Positions 14,001-21,939 of a DNA stretch of 64,000 nt are shown one piece after another. The stretch is from the NCBI GenBank assembly GCA_032158295.1, contig CM063258.1, positions 2,872,001-2,936,000 on the forward strand, written 5' to 3'. A program made the position numbers and the translations under genes. Under the pieces are notes generated by a model. That model had not been told where the DNA came from. It saw nothing but the letters and a program-made list of their open reading frames with translations, and did not search any database. The DNA comes from Pycnopodia helianthoides. Taxonomy: Eukaryota; Echinodermata; Asteroidea; Forcipulatida; Asteriidae. Within the stretch, counting starts at the first letter, position 1. Every line of letters begins with the position of its first letter.

Positions 14001-14176
14001 GGGTTGCTGTCCTCAAAGTACCTCGCCACAACACGGACGATACCAGCTACCGTGAGATCGGTGAGAGTGTAGTCCGTGCTGGCCAGAGATATCCCGGCAT
14101 TACTCGGCAGGAATGCTTCGGTCCGGAAAACCAGGATTACGGACACGAGAACGGTGAGTATTTTTGAGAGCTCCAT
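1846..14176 (-). CDS. VWA7: VWA7-like von Willebrand A domain protein, N-terminal part (7 exons, gene continues off the left edge)
   Basis: Secreted or membrane-delivered VWA-domain protein of unknown biochemical role. Exons in transcript order: 14176-13924, 13006-12884, 11893-11675, 7109-7031, 5915-5859, 3526-3339, 2058-1846. The start at 14176 has a good Kozak context (A at -3, G at +4) and a hydrophobic signal peptide ending near AFLPSNAG. Exon 3 carries LHMAQSFYSNTNWIEL, matching the conserved FYSHSNW block of VWA7 (a Het-C-like region). Exon 4 has the Cys pair CRNC, exon 5 ends in ITSGY, exon 6 holds KCSHGG, GGINKE and SPHHTLH, all in VWA7 order. Exon 7 opens the VWA domain with a DTTGSM MIDAS motif and ends at APFNDP. 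Phases agree through exons 1-5; exon 6 appears to carry one-base indels (see findings). The MIDAS Ser is preceded by Thr-Thr-Gly as in VWA7 and hemicentin; the FYS.TNW block favours VWA7. Intact status is uncertain. Confidence 0.8.
2272..2475. repeat. Inverted repeat (about 200 bp)
   Basis: Left arm CAACAGTGTGAAGAGCTGGT..CTTC near 2300, inverse GAAGACCAGCTCCTCACACT near 2420-2440; internal arms GGTGGCTGC / GCCAGCCACC. Probable foldback element. Confidence 0.65.
2896..3214 (-). mobile_element. tRNA-Leu-derived SINE
   Basis: Minus-strand head GGCGTGTCGTGGCCGAGCGG with a box A and a T-arm GGTTCGAGTCC-like box B near 3130, followed by the family body. At least eight copies of this family lie in the window. 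Lies between VWA7-like exons 6 and 7. Confidence 0.78.
3339..3526 (-). CDS. VWA7: VWA7-like exon 6, with apparent one-base frame breaks
   Basis: Acceptor after TTCTTCCACCCAG, donor ATGCAG|GTGAGA. The central reading frame gives KCSHGGKSDESQ, AIGGINKETSNPDESPHHTL and HEQAALTALQA, collinear with VWA7. The frame at each end does not match the neighbouring exons: one base seems missing near 3360-3363 (the shifted frame gives DFFYHA, joining exon 7 correctly) and the C run at 3501-3505 is one base off relative to exon 5. Confidence 0.68.
3561..3726. mobile_element. CpG-rich foldback, family I, copy 1
   Basis: Left end TTGCAT..GGCCGCCATCGTTGATG, right end CATCAAAGATTGTGGTCAAT and GTGCAATCCATC. Other copies at 6838-6999 and 11981-12138; all three lie in VWA7-like introns. 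Confidence 0.75.
4407..4696. mobile_element. GGGCCCAATTTCAT foldback, family D
   Basis: Starts CAGGGCCCAATTTCATAG and ends CTATGAAATTGGGCCC. Interior rich in GCTTAC/GTAAGC. Common family in this window. Confidence 0.82.
5050..5631. mobile_element. Long inverted-repeat element, family J (about 580 bp)
   Basis: Arms of about 210-220 bp (5050-5275 and 5408-5631), near-identical in reverse complement, sharing AGAACTTGTCTTGCTATTTG / CAAATAGCAAGACAAGTTCT and CGGCCTGGACTACTACTTTA. The centre holds another small hairpin (ACTAGCTTG..CAAGCTAGT). A single arm recurs at 59998-60145. Confidence 0.82.
5859..5915 (-). CDS. VWA7: VWA7-like exon 5
   Basis: 57-nt exon. Acceptor CTACAG|CCCGGA, donor GGCTACAG|GTCAGG. 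Encodes PDCSDNLRPFVYYITSGY; ITSGY matches the LTSGY block of VWA7. Joins exon 4 in frame (phase 2). Confidence 0.68.
6022..6215. mobile_element. GGGCCCAATTTCAT foldback, family D
   Basis: TGGGCCCAATTTCATAAAGC at the left, GCTTTATGAAATTGGGCCC at the right; interior typical of the family (ACCAGTCACA, CTGGTAAGCA). Confidence 0.82.
6257..6301. repeat. Perfect 45-bp palindrome
   Basis: Two 22-bp arms, exact reverse complements, separated by a single G. Left arm starts CCTAGCAGAGTCTTTCTC. Confidence 0.95.
6385..6724. mobile_element. TTAA-flanked palindromic MITE, family K
   Basis: TTAAAGGTACACG at the left, CGTGTACCTTTAA at the right. Long internal arms share GTAGAATACAATGATCCACA and its inverse. 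A diverged relative lies at about 55300-55465. Confidence 0.85.
6838..6999. mobile_element. CpG-rich foldback, family I, copy 2
   Basis: GATGGGATTGCAATACGCGT at the left and ACGCGTATTGCAATCCATC at the right: the cleanest termini of the family. Ends about 30 bp from VWA7-like exon 4. Confidence 0.82.
7031..7109 (-). CDS. VWA7: VWA7-like exon 4
   Basis: Acceptor TTTCAG|GGATTATG, donor AACCC|GTGAGT. Encodes IMNPFTWRQSPGSEDMCRNC and then DTSVN; the Cys-x-x-Cys lies where VWA7 has a Cys-rich segment. A 143-bp tandem duplication spans its 3' splice site. Confidence 0.7.
7099..7345. repeat. 143-bp tandem duplication across a splice acceptor
   Basis: CATAATCCC..GAAATAGTTTATAAATG occurs at 7102 and again at 7245, followed in both by TGTTCATCAAGAA and ACCCACACACCGATGTGTG. 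The first copy contains the 3' splice site of VWA7-like exon 4; in the second the AG is changed (CGG). Confidence 0.8.
7585..7800. repeat. Direct duplication, unit about 124 bp
   Basis: ACTTAATTATAAGACC followed by AAAGCTGATTTTGAAC occurs at about 7596-7640 and again at about 7720-7765. The surrounding 7381-8293 has no other recognisable feature. Confidence 0.7.
8294..8898. mobile_element. About 605-bp TIR element with ACGAACTGACA motifs
   Basis: Left end AAGTCGTCACAGACGCCACG, right end (inverse) AACTTCGTCACTGACGCCAC, both followed by GAACTGAC. The ACGAACTGACA motif recurs internally near 8550 and 8646. No transposase ORF, so non-autonomous. Confidence 0.7.
8899..10486. other. AT-rich stretch, no gene seen
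   Basis: Around 9020-9150 there are loose repeats of AAATGATTTTGAGCRCAC. Two short minus-strand ORFs (9393-9584, 9572-9847) lack any domain. Confidence 0.4.
10487..11032. mobile_element. About 545-bp TIR element
   Basis: Left end TATGGAGGACC then GACAACCCATTTTCCCCC; right end is the inverse (GGGGGAAATGGGTTGTC then GGTCCTCCATA). Interior contains repeated AGCAGAAAATGAAAATTTTG and inverses. Confidence 0.8.
11245..11615. mobile_element. TTAA-flanked MITE, family A
   Basis: TTAAAGGCACTGGACACG at the left; CCAAAAGTGTCCAGGTGCAT then TTAA at the right. Interior includes ACCAATTGAG-type and AAACGGCTCCCTCTGAAG-type blocks shared with other copies. Confidence 0.85.
11675..11893 (-). CDS. VWA7: VWA7-like exon 3: Het-C-like block
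   Basis: Acceptor CTTCAG|GAAATC, donor GATCTAG|GTAACA. Contains VARLYCGQFLHMAQSFYSNT followed by NWIELN, the most diagnostic match to VWA7. Phase 1 at both ends. Confidence 0.82.
11981..12138. mobile_element. CpG-rich foldback, family I, copy 3
   Basis: TTGCATTGGCCGCCATAGTT at the left; CATCAAAGATGGTAGTCAAT and GTGCAATCCAT at the right. Confidence 0.7.
12414..12775. mobile_element. TTAA-flanked MITE, family F
   Basis: Shares TAATCCTATATAAATGTAGA, CAAAAGGTG and GTATACCTTCCCTTTAA with other family F copies; left terminus diverged. Confidence 0.75.
12884..13006 (-). CDS. VWA7: VWA7-like exon 2
   Basis: Acceptor GACAG|GTTGTG, donor AATAAAG|GTGAGG. Encodes a charged helical stretch including STKFERAISAILGENLRI and KEYARKAVWHFNG. 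Phase 1 at both ends, joining exons 1 and 3 in frame. Confidence 0.75.
13118..13275. repeat. Cluster of GGGTCA/TGACCC half-sites
   Basis: At least seven GGGTCA or TGACCC hexamers in about 150 bp, some as palindromes (GGGTCAAAATTGACCC, TGACCCATTCGCGGGTCA). Confidence 0.8.
13513..13906. mobile_element. TTAA-flanked MITE, family C, copy 1
   Basis: TTAAAGGAACATTACAGAAT at the left, ATTCTGTAATGTTCCTTTAA at the right. Internal block CAGATGGCCGATCGATCTCA is conserved among five copies. Confidence 0.9.
13924..14176 (-). CDS. VWA7: VWA7-like exon 1: start codon and signal peptide
   Basis: 84 codons plus one base. Begins MELSKILTVLVSVILVF (hydrophobic leader) and ends QVHYG, followed by donor GGAG|GTAAAG. 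A TTAA-flanked MITE starts only 18 bp into the intron. Confidence 0.8.
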
Positions 14177-14979
14177 GGTTTGAGGTGTCAGTAGCTGGTG
14201 GCGTTTCGGCAGAGTGGCAGAGTGTGTTTAATAAACTCGGGTTGACTATTAGCTAATTATTTATCAGCCTGACACGAACACTCAAAAACAAACAATAGGC
14301 AATTCTGATAAACCTATACCCGCTAGGGTGACGCTTGAGGATAACCCACTGACCCAAGCCTTTCATAGACGAAATGCTGTGTGTTTACAATGTAAAATGA
14401 ACACTAGCTGAATTGGTTATAGGAGAAGAATGTATTGCGCAATGAATATCTCACCAAGAATGCGATGCTGATGAAGGGCTCCAGATTCCTTCCTCACCAG
14501 GGTGATCATTACAGTGTTGAGAAAAGATATAAAAACACGAACGTCATCACAACTAATACTCTTTCCAATGCTTCCAAAAGCCAAGCACTCAGTAACCTCA
14601 CCCAACCCCCTTTAATTGACAACTAAGAGGTATGGATCAAGGAATACTTGTTTTTAGTATATTCAGAAAAAACTACCCCCCCCCCCTCCTCGGAGGGGGT
14701 AGGGGCACTGGCGGCCTTTTACGTTTGTAACGTAAAAAGGCCCATCATGACGTTCAGGCCCATCATGACGCACTTTCTTTGATTTTTTTTTTCTGCTCCA
14801 GGTATGGCCACACCCACCGTCCTAAAACACAAACACCCAGCCTCACCCACTGTCCTCAAACACAGACACCCACCCACTCACCCATCCACTCCCATCTCTA
14901 CCTTAGGCAGTTTAACCTGACATACATTACATAAATATATTAACATTTTCAGGTGTGATTTTTTTCAATTATTTAATAA
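14177..14979. promoter_or_regulatory. Upstream region of the VWA7-like gene
   Basis: Presumed promoter and 5' UTR lie here because exon 1 starts at 14176 on the minus strand; no TATA box was identified with confidence. Also holds a C run (14677-14689) and a short hairpin GGCCTTTTACG..CGTAAAAAGGCC at 14714-14742. Confidence 0.35.
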
Positions 14980-15251
14980 TTCATTGTTCGACCAAACCCT
15001 CCCCTGACGCCAAGGTGCATTGTTTATCAGTTTACTTTTACCGTCGATCAGATGACAAGTTGAATATAGGTCTGTTTATGAACTAAAGTTGGTAAAAAAC
15101 TTGTCTGTGTTGGGTCAACATTGTATCTGGTTGCCTGGTGTTATATTGACTTTTGTCTCAAGCATTTTGCTTTATAAGGGAGTGATTGCTCCAGGCAACA
15201 ACAAAAAATAAAATAAATGTGATTTCCCACTGCCAGTTTATATTCCTTAGC

Positions 15252-15864
15252 TTAAAGGCAAAGTATACCTTTAGTTTTTGGGACCGTTTGATTGTTTTAA
15301 TCCTATTTATGTAAATATATACAACAAAACTAACCGGTGAAAAAATCATTTCAAAAGGTGGTCGCGTTTTTGAAATTTAGAGCATTTGCTTTATAAGGGA
15401 GTGATTGCTCCAAGCAAAAAAAAGTAAAATAAATGTGATTTCCCACTGCCAGTTCATATTCCTTAGCTTAAAGGCAAAGTATGCCTTTAGTTTTTGGGAC
15501 CGTTTGGTTGTTTTAATCCTATTTATGTAAATATATACAATAAAACTAACCGGTGAAAAAAACCATTTCAAAAGGTGGTCGCGTTTTTGAAATATCACCA
15601 AAATTCGCAGCGAATTATGTCCACGCACAAAGAATAATCCCTAATAGGAAAACACAATCTGAGAAACGTTTCTGATAGAAACGTTTCTGAGATTCAAATT
15701 TTGGGGGATAAAAACTGACATATTTTTTCCATATCCACATTATTTTGATTAAAAATATTTCTCAAAATGCTTTATACTATCGAAAGTTGCTGTACTTCTA
15801 ACCAAGTAAGTTTTTATTGCCATTAATTTATTGAGTGATTACAAAACGTATACCTCTCTTTTAA
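15252..15864. mobile_element. TTAA-flanked MITE, family F, with an internal tandem duplication
   Basis: TTAAAGGCAAAGTATACC at the left, CGTATACCTCTCTTTTAA at the right. The first about 125 bp plus about 90 bp of flank (from GCTTTATAAGGGAGTGATTG) are duplicated in tandem, units starting at about 15168 and 15389. Confidence 0.8.
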
Positions 15865-16751
15865 GTCAAATTATGTCCTTACCCGTCCAGAAAGGCAGTT
15901 CGAGTTATCACAAGAATTCGAAATCATGAACAAATAAGTAATTTTCAGGTCTACGGTGGTCTTGACAACGCTACTCGCGTTTCGGTTTCTTTGGGCACGA
16001 GTGCCAAAGAGTTCCGGCCGCGCGATGAAAATTACGTCTTCAATTTTCTTTTAAAAAATAAATAAAAAGTAAATATTTTAGCTACCACTTCCCAGAGAGG
16101 AGAGTTGGAAAAGAGAAAACTACAGTCCGTTATCCATTAAAATAAAATAATTTCAAAAAACCTTCAGAAAGGGACAGTCAGATATAGAAAATGTTCCGCT
16201 GGCAACACGTTATTGCACAAGAGGGCGCTATTTGGGTGAACTCGGGGTGTTTCGAACTACACCACGCCTGTCACATCTGAAGACATTTTAATCGGATACA
16301 CACTATGCATTAAATGCACAAACGTGTTCACTGAAAAAAGAGATAATCTTACTACTTTCAGGAAAATTGTTCTACTATTTTAAGATTAATTGTTCGACGA
16401 CCCCCCCCCCCAACTCCCCTAATGCCGAGATACACATTTATTTTGATCTGTTTACTTTTTTCGTCGAGTTGAATCGTATCGTGAATATATAGGTCTGTTT
16501 AAAATTAAAATTTGTAACACCTCTCTGTATTGGGTCAATCTTGTATCTGGTTGCCTGGTGTTAATATTGACTTTAGCTAAAGCGGTTGCTTTCATTGGGA
16601 ATTATTGATACAAGTAAAAAAAAAACGTGGAATCCGACTGCCAATTTATCTCACTTAGCTTAGGTCAAGTTATATCCTTACCTGTCCATAAAGATTGGCA
16701 GATTGTATAAAGAGGAACAAAGTGTCGAAATGTCGGCATGTATTTTCTTTT

Positions 16752-17136
16752 TTAAAGGAACATTACAGAATTGGTATTTGTAAAATATACTTTTGATCAC
16801 AGATTTACAAAAAAACTTACACGGTCAAATGATGATGATAGTAGAAAACATCCCTTGAAATATTTCTGTCTGAAATGCCATATTTGATGAGAAATTAATA
16901 AACTAATTTTCTGATTGGAGTTTATCGCTCAGTGGGCGTTTTATTCATTTGTTGAACCTATATGATTTCCTGCAAATGTGTAACCGGTTTTTCACTATTT
17001 TCTCGTGACCCAGATGGCTGATCGATCTCAAACTTCTACAGGTTTGTCAGTTTATGTATATGGTGGATTGCATAAAGTGATTACACTGCCAGCAACTGCT
17101 TTGTCAGCAAAAACCAATTCTGTAATGTTCCTTTAA
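16752..17136. mobile_element. TTAA-flanked MITE, family C, copy 2
   Basis: TTAAAGGAACATTACAGAAT / ATTCTGTAATGTTCCTTTAA termini and the full interior of the family. Confidence 0.9.
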
Positions 17137-17296
17137 TCAAAGGTAAATATTTTGCATTTTAACTACCAATTCCCCGCCCAGAGAGAAACGGTTTTTTTGT
17201 TTTTTTGTTTTTACAGAAGGGAAATACGGTCCATTATCCATTACAACTGAAATCCCTCTAAAAACAGGACAGTCAGAATATGGAAATTTCTCCCTA

Positions 17297-17343
17297 GACT
17301 GGTCCGCTGTCCTTATCCTTGCGGATAAGGACAGGCACCGGTC
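17297..17343. repeat. Short hairpin element, copy 1
   Basis: AGACTGGTCC at the left and GCACCGGTCT at the right enclose TGTCCTTATCC-TTGC-GGATAAGGACA. A second copy at about 42158-42206 has the same loop TTGC. Confidence 0.8.
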
Positions 17344-17639
17344 TATTGGTCAAAGAGATAGTCACTGCTACTGGTCCCCTGTCCAACTGGTCCCCCTATC
17401 TGCAAGACCGCAATGAGATGCGAGGTCAAAGGTGCGTTTGTCAGGATTCCTCCAAACGCTCAAAGCCGGTCTCTGGCGTAAAACACGAGCCTCGAAGTGT
17501 GACGTCAGATGTTCGGGCTAATGTCTCCCCGAAAAGGGACAGTCGGATGGAAATGACTCCCCGACAACACATTATTGCATGCTACAATAAGCCACAAGAG
17601 GGCGCTATTTGGGTTAATTGTTTTTTTTTTTAAACGGCA

Positions 17640-18009
17640 GTTATTTAAAAAATCAAGATGACATGAGAACTTAGTTTACTAATCACTTGTTTTCTTTCTG
17701 AATGATATTGTTAAACAGTTGTGTGGCTACTAGCTAGACATTTTTGTTTTATTTTTAATATATGTGCGTTTGTTGATTTAATTTACTAATTTGTTTTGTT
17801 TCTTTTTATTATTAATTATTTTTTGATTTAGTTTTTTATTTTTATTTTATTATTATTGTTTTAATAAATGTTATAAAATAAATGAAAAAACAATCTTTGA
17901 ACAAACTTGCAACTTATGTTGTTACAACTTTTATTAAAAATATAGAAAAACATATGCGTTATACAAATAACCTGGCTTGTAGGAAAAAAGCCAGAGTTGT
18001 ACATTTACT
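17640..18009. other. T/A-rich stretch
   Basis: Very AT-rich (runs of TTTTTATT and TTTAATTTAC); no gene or clear repeat. Confidence 0.5.
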
Positions 18010-18318
18010 TTAAAGGTATTGTACACTTTTGGTAACAGCTCAAAATCAGTGTCCACATTTTGTGTGATTAAACATATGCATGAACAAACAAACCTGTGAA
18101 AGTTTGAGCTCAATTGGTCATCGAGGTCACGAGTTTTTTCAAATTATCGCGCGCAATAATTACTATTGTTTTACTCATTTCTCAGAAACAATAGCATTTC
18201 AGGCAGAAATATTTTAAGGTACCCTTTCTACCATTACTTACTTTAAATCATGTAAGTTATGTGTGAATCTGTGAACATTGTGTTTTTCGATCTTACCAAT
18301 AGTGTACAGGGCCTTTAA
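18010..18318. mobile_element. TTAA-flanked MITE, family B, copy 1
   Basis: TTAAAGGTATTGTACACTTT at the left, AATAGTGTACAGGGCCTTTAA at the right. Its right TTAA (18315-18318) is also the left TTAA of the next element. Confidence 0.87.
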
Positions 18319-18674
18319 AGGCAGGATAATACTTTTGGTAATTGTCAAAGATTAGTATCTTCACTTAGTGTATCTCAACATATGCATACAATAACAAACC
18401 TGTGAAAATTTGGACTCAATTGGTTATCAAAGTTGCAATAAAAAATGAAAGAAAAAACACCCTTGCTGCATAGAATTGTGTGCTTTCAAATGCCTTTTCA
18501 GATTAAAACATTTCAGTGAAAAATTACCTCTTTCTCAGAAACTACATAACTTCAGAGGGAATCGTTTCTCACTATTTGTTATACTATCAGCAGCTCTCAT
18601 GGTGCTCTTTACCAAGTAACTTTTTATAGTAATATATTTCTTGAGTAATTACCCAAAGTATCCACTGCCTTTAA
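18315..18674. mobile_element. TTAA-flanked MITE, family A
   Basis: TTAAAGGCAGGATAATAC at the left, GTATCCACTGCCTTTAA at the right; interior as the 11245 copy. Confidence 0.85.
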
Positions 18675-19679
18675 TTAACTGCGTTAAGCTAGGGGGCAGT
18701 AGCAGAAGGCACATTTTAGTGTTTCTATCAATAACATAAGTACCAATTGTCCAAATGCAGTCATACTCCGTAAAATCATCTATTAGAACACCCCCTTTGA
18801 GATAGTGTAGTCATCCATGGGGTGAGTTCATTAACAGGTCACATGACAGATTTAATTGCCCTACAGATAAAAGTGCCTTCCAATGAGGCTTTAGTTTTAA
18901 AGAAATAACTCTTGTGAACTCAGGGTTTTATTTTTTACTATTTTACAAATTAGTACAAAATAATTTTAAAAAATGAAATTCGCTGACTAAAAATCAGTCA
19001 TTGCTGAATTCTCGATTAGGGCCAATGCACCATACATGTGTGTAACACCTGGACCAAATAGAACTGCTTTTTAAACTAAAACAATTAAGCACAACACAAT
19101 TTGGCTTACTGTTTGTATAAAATGAAGGGCCAGCCTAGCTACCACTTCACTTGTACAATCTGTGACTGGTCTCCTACTCAGTTTTGCTTAGCAGAAAATT
19201 GTTAAGCAACATTTTCTGCTTAAGCAGCTTTATGGAACAATGATGTATTTTTTTTTTTTTTTTTAGTCAGCTTAAGATTTACTTGTCACAAGCTTTTTAG
19301 TACGGCTTCATGTTATGTTTAAAACATTACATGGTATGTAGAATGCACTTTCAGTTAAATTTAATCTTCAGGCTGAATCTTGAAAAAATAAAGTAATCGA
19401 TCATAAAGGGTATCTTTTTTTGAGCTGCTTGAACGACTATTAGGAATTCATAAATTGTCCCTCAATGATGTTTGACCGCTTCACTTTTTACCTAAAAGGT
19501 TTTGCAGAACAGATAACAATTTTTGTTTACTATTCCATTATCACTGTTACAGCTTTTAATGGTTTTATCTTCTAATTTGTTACCACGGTCGTACTTTCAA
19601 AAGATAAAAGGGGTGTACACCCCACCCTTCCCCCTTCGGGATGGACACTACAACTTAGTTCGGTTTAGCACCAGAAATG
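18675..19679. other. Unannotated stretch with a family D remnant
   Basis: Between 19095 and 19245 sequence such as GTGACTGG and GCTTAGCAGAAAATTGTTAAG indicates a diverged GGGCCCAATTTCAT-type element. No gene seen elsewhere in the stretch. Confidence 0.5.
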
Positions 19680-20023
19680 TTAAAGGAACATTACAGAATT
19701 GTTTTTTTGCTAACAAAACACGGTCTAATGATGATGATAGTAGAAAACACCCTTGAAATATTTCTGTCTGAAATGCCATATTTGATGAGAAATGAATAAA
19801 CTAATTTTCCGAATGGAGTTTATCGCTCAGTGAGCGTTTTATTCATTTGTTGAATCTATGCAAATGTGTAATCGGTTTTTCACTATTTTCTCGTGACCCA
19901 GATGGCCGATCGATCTCACACTTCTACAGGTTTGTCAGTTTATGTATATGGTGGATTACATAAAGTGCTTACACTGCCAGCAACTGTTTTGTTAGCAAAA
20001 CCAATTCTGCAATGTTCCTTTAA
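19680..20023. mobile_element. TTAA-flanked MITE, family C, copy 3 (internal deletion)
   Basis: TTAAAGGAACATTACAGAAT at the left, TGCAATGTTCCTTTAA at the right; lacks part of the left interior. Confidence 0.87.
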
Positions 20024-20063
20024 TAATACAGTATTAAGAAATGTTTGGGGTGTTATAAAACAA

Positions 20064-20258
20064 ATATTGACCGCTTTTACTCGTGCTATGGTTAAAGCTA
20101 CGACTCCCGAGGTGGTCCCAGGAGCTTTCTATTTCCCCTCGACTTCGCCTCGGGAAAATAGAACGCTCCGGGGCTTTGCCTCAGGAGAATAGAACTAACC
20201 GGGGATTACCTCAGGAGTCGTAGTTTTGAAACCACAGCACTCGAAGCAGTCAATATCT
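20064..20258. mobile_element. Foldback element, about 195 bp
   Basis: Left arm ATATTGACCGCTTTTACTCG then GCTATGGTT..CTACGACTCC; right arm inverse GGAGTCGTAG..ACCACAGCACTCGAAGCAG then CAATAT. Confidence 0.78.
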
Positions 20259-20359
20259 GTATAATAGATGATGGGGGGACAGGGCCTTTGCATCAGCAGC
20301 CCCTCATCTTTGGATATCTCCACCTTCATCCTTGAGATCATGTTCCAGCATGTCAGCGT

Positions 20360-20745
20360 TTAAAGGCACTGGACACTATTGGTAATTACTCAAAATAATT
20401 ATTAGCATAAAACCTTACTTGGTAACGAGTAATGGGGAGAGGTTGACAGTATAAAACATTGTGAGAAACGGCTCCCTCTGAAGTGACATAGTTTTCGAGA
20501 AAGAAGTAATTTTCCACGAATTTGATTTCGAGACCTCAGAATTAGAGTTTGAGGTCTCGAAATCAACCATCTGAAAGCACACAACTTCGTGTGACAAGGG
20601 TGTTTTTTCTTTCATAGTTATCTCACAACTTCGACGACCAATTGAGCTCAAGTTTTTACAGGTTTGTTATTTTATCCATATGTTGAGATACACCAAGTGA
20701 GAAGACTGGTCTTCGACAATTACCAAAGGTGTCCAGTGTCTTTAA
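20360..20745. mobile_element. TTAA-flanked MITE, family A
   Basis: TTAAAGGCACTGGACACTAT at the left, GGTGTCCAGTGTCTTTAA at the right; internal palindrome GAGACCTC..GAGGTCTC. Confidence 0.9.
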
Positions 20746-20780
20746 GAGACAGCTAAAAACACAGCTGATGGTCATAGCTT

Positions 20781-21123
20781 TTAAAGCACATGCACAACAT
20801 TGGTAATTGTCAAAGACCAGAATCTGCACTGTATGTGAACCAACGTATAACAAACATGTGAAAGTTTAAGCTCAATCGGTCATCGCAGTTACGAGAAAAT
20901 AGGGGAAAAAACCTCTGTTATGTTTTCATTGTTTTCAAACATCGGATTTTAAACCCGTGATAAAGACTAAATGTTTTATTCATTTCCTAATAACAATAGC
21001 ATTTTCAAGCAAAACTATTTCAAGGGAAGTTTTCCACCATGACCATCTTTATACCATTTAAGTTATGTGCAAATCTGTGCACATTTATATTTTCAACCTT
21101 ACCAATGATGTACACACCCTTTA
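20781..21123. mobile_element. Diverged MITE, family B
   Basis: TTAAAGCACATGCACAACAT at the left, AATGATGTACACACCCTTTA at the right; shares GTGAAAGTTTAAGCTCAATCG-type interior with the 18010 copy. Confidence 0.7.
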
Positions 21124-21183
21124 TTTTGTTACCTATTCATGTTATCCTGGTTATTGTCAGGATTTCTTGTAGGCGCTGTTAGC

Positions 21184-21572
21184 ATTTGTCATAATAGCTA
21201 GCATTTGTCATAATAGCTAGCATTTATATAGTGCTTCATATATATATTTTTTTCCTGCCAGGTATGTGGGGCTACGTTTTTTATTCATTTATAGCACCAT
21301 GAAATGGCGCAATATGCTGCCGTTTAAACCAGGAACACCGGGGCGAACCCCTTCTCTTACAATAAGTGTACTGGGTTCTTTTACGTGTATTACACAACAC
21401 ACGGAACCAACGGCTTTACGTCCCATTCGAAGGACGCAGCAATAATGGTTAAGTGTCTTGCTGAAGGACGCAAGTGTCACGACTGGGACTCGAACCCACA
21501 CTCTACTGATCAGAAACACCAGAGCTTGAGTCCGGTGTTCTTATCCGCTCGGCCACGACACGCCACAAATGG
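21184..21572 (-). mobile_element. tRNA-Leu-derived SINE
   Basis: Minus-strand head GGCGTGTCGTGGCCGAGCGG near 21553-21572; the tail (TAGCTAGCATTTGTCATAA repeated near 21184-21225) is on the left. Lies just downstream of the SGSH stop codon. Confidence 0.8.
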
Positions 21573-21645
21573 ATATATGCGGGATATAAAATGTACATTA
21601 TTATTACAATTGTTTTGCCACAACCTTACCTTATATCAGCAGACT

Positions 21646-21939
21646 CTATATGCCGTTGTACATAGAAAAGCAATGTGGATTATCCTTGTAGAGTCCCTTG
21701 TTCTCCAGTACACCCCACGGTGAACAGATCCACGGATCGTTGGTCACATTCTGCCATCGATTCATCTCCTGCTTCAGTTCGGATAGAACCGATGAATAAG
21801 TCGGATCATCGGCTAGGTTGGACACTTCAAGAGGGTCGAACTGATGGTCGAAGAGCTCCCACTGAGATCGGTAGTAGTAGTTCTTAAGGGTCTTGTACCA
21901 GTGCGTTGGACTGCCGTACCTTGTTCGATTTAAGAGGTC
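21646..21939 (-). CDS. SGSH: SGSH exon 6: C-terminus and stop
   Basis: Acceptor GATTTAG|GACCTC. Encodes [38 protein letters not shown] and, before [17 protein letters not shown]. Confidence 0.95.
   Translation of the reverse strand, partial: DLLNRTRYGSPTHWYKTLKNYYYRSQWELFDHQFDPLEVSNLADDPTYSSVLSELKQEMNRWQNVTNDPWICSPWGVLENKGLYKDNPHCFSMYNGI

Larger units (their letters stand above)
14980..17630. repeat. Segmental duplication, two copies of about 1.2 kb before insertions
   Basis: Copy 1 about 14980-16260, copy 2 about 16390-17620. Shared markers in order: TGTATCTGGTTGCCTGGTGT, TATTGACTTT, CCTTACC-GTCCA-AAAG, GTCCATTATCCATTA-type, GGGACAGTC, CACAAGAGGGCGCTATTTGG. The copies differ by MITE insertions: family F in copy 1, family C in copy 2. 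Confidence 0.75.
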
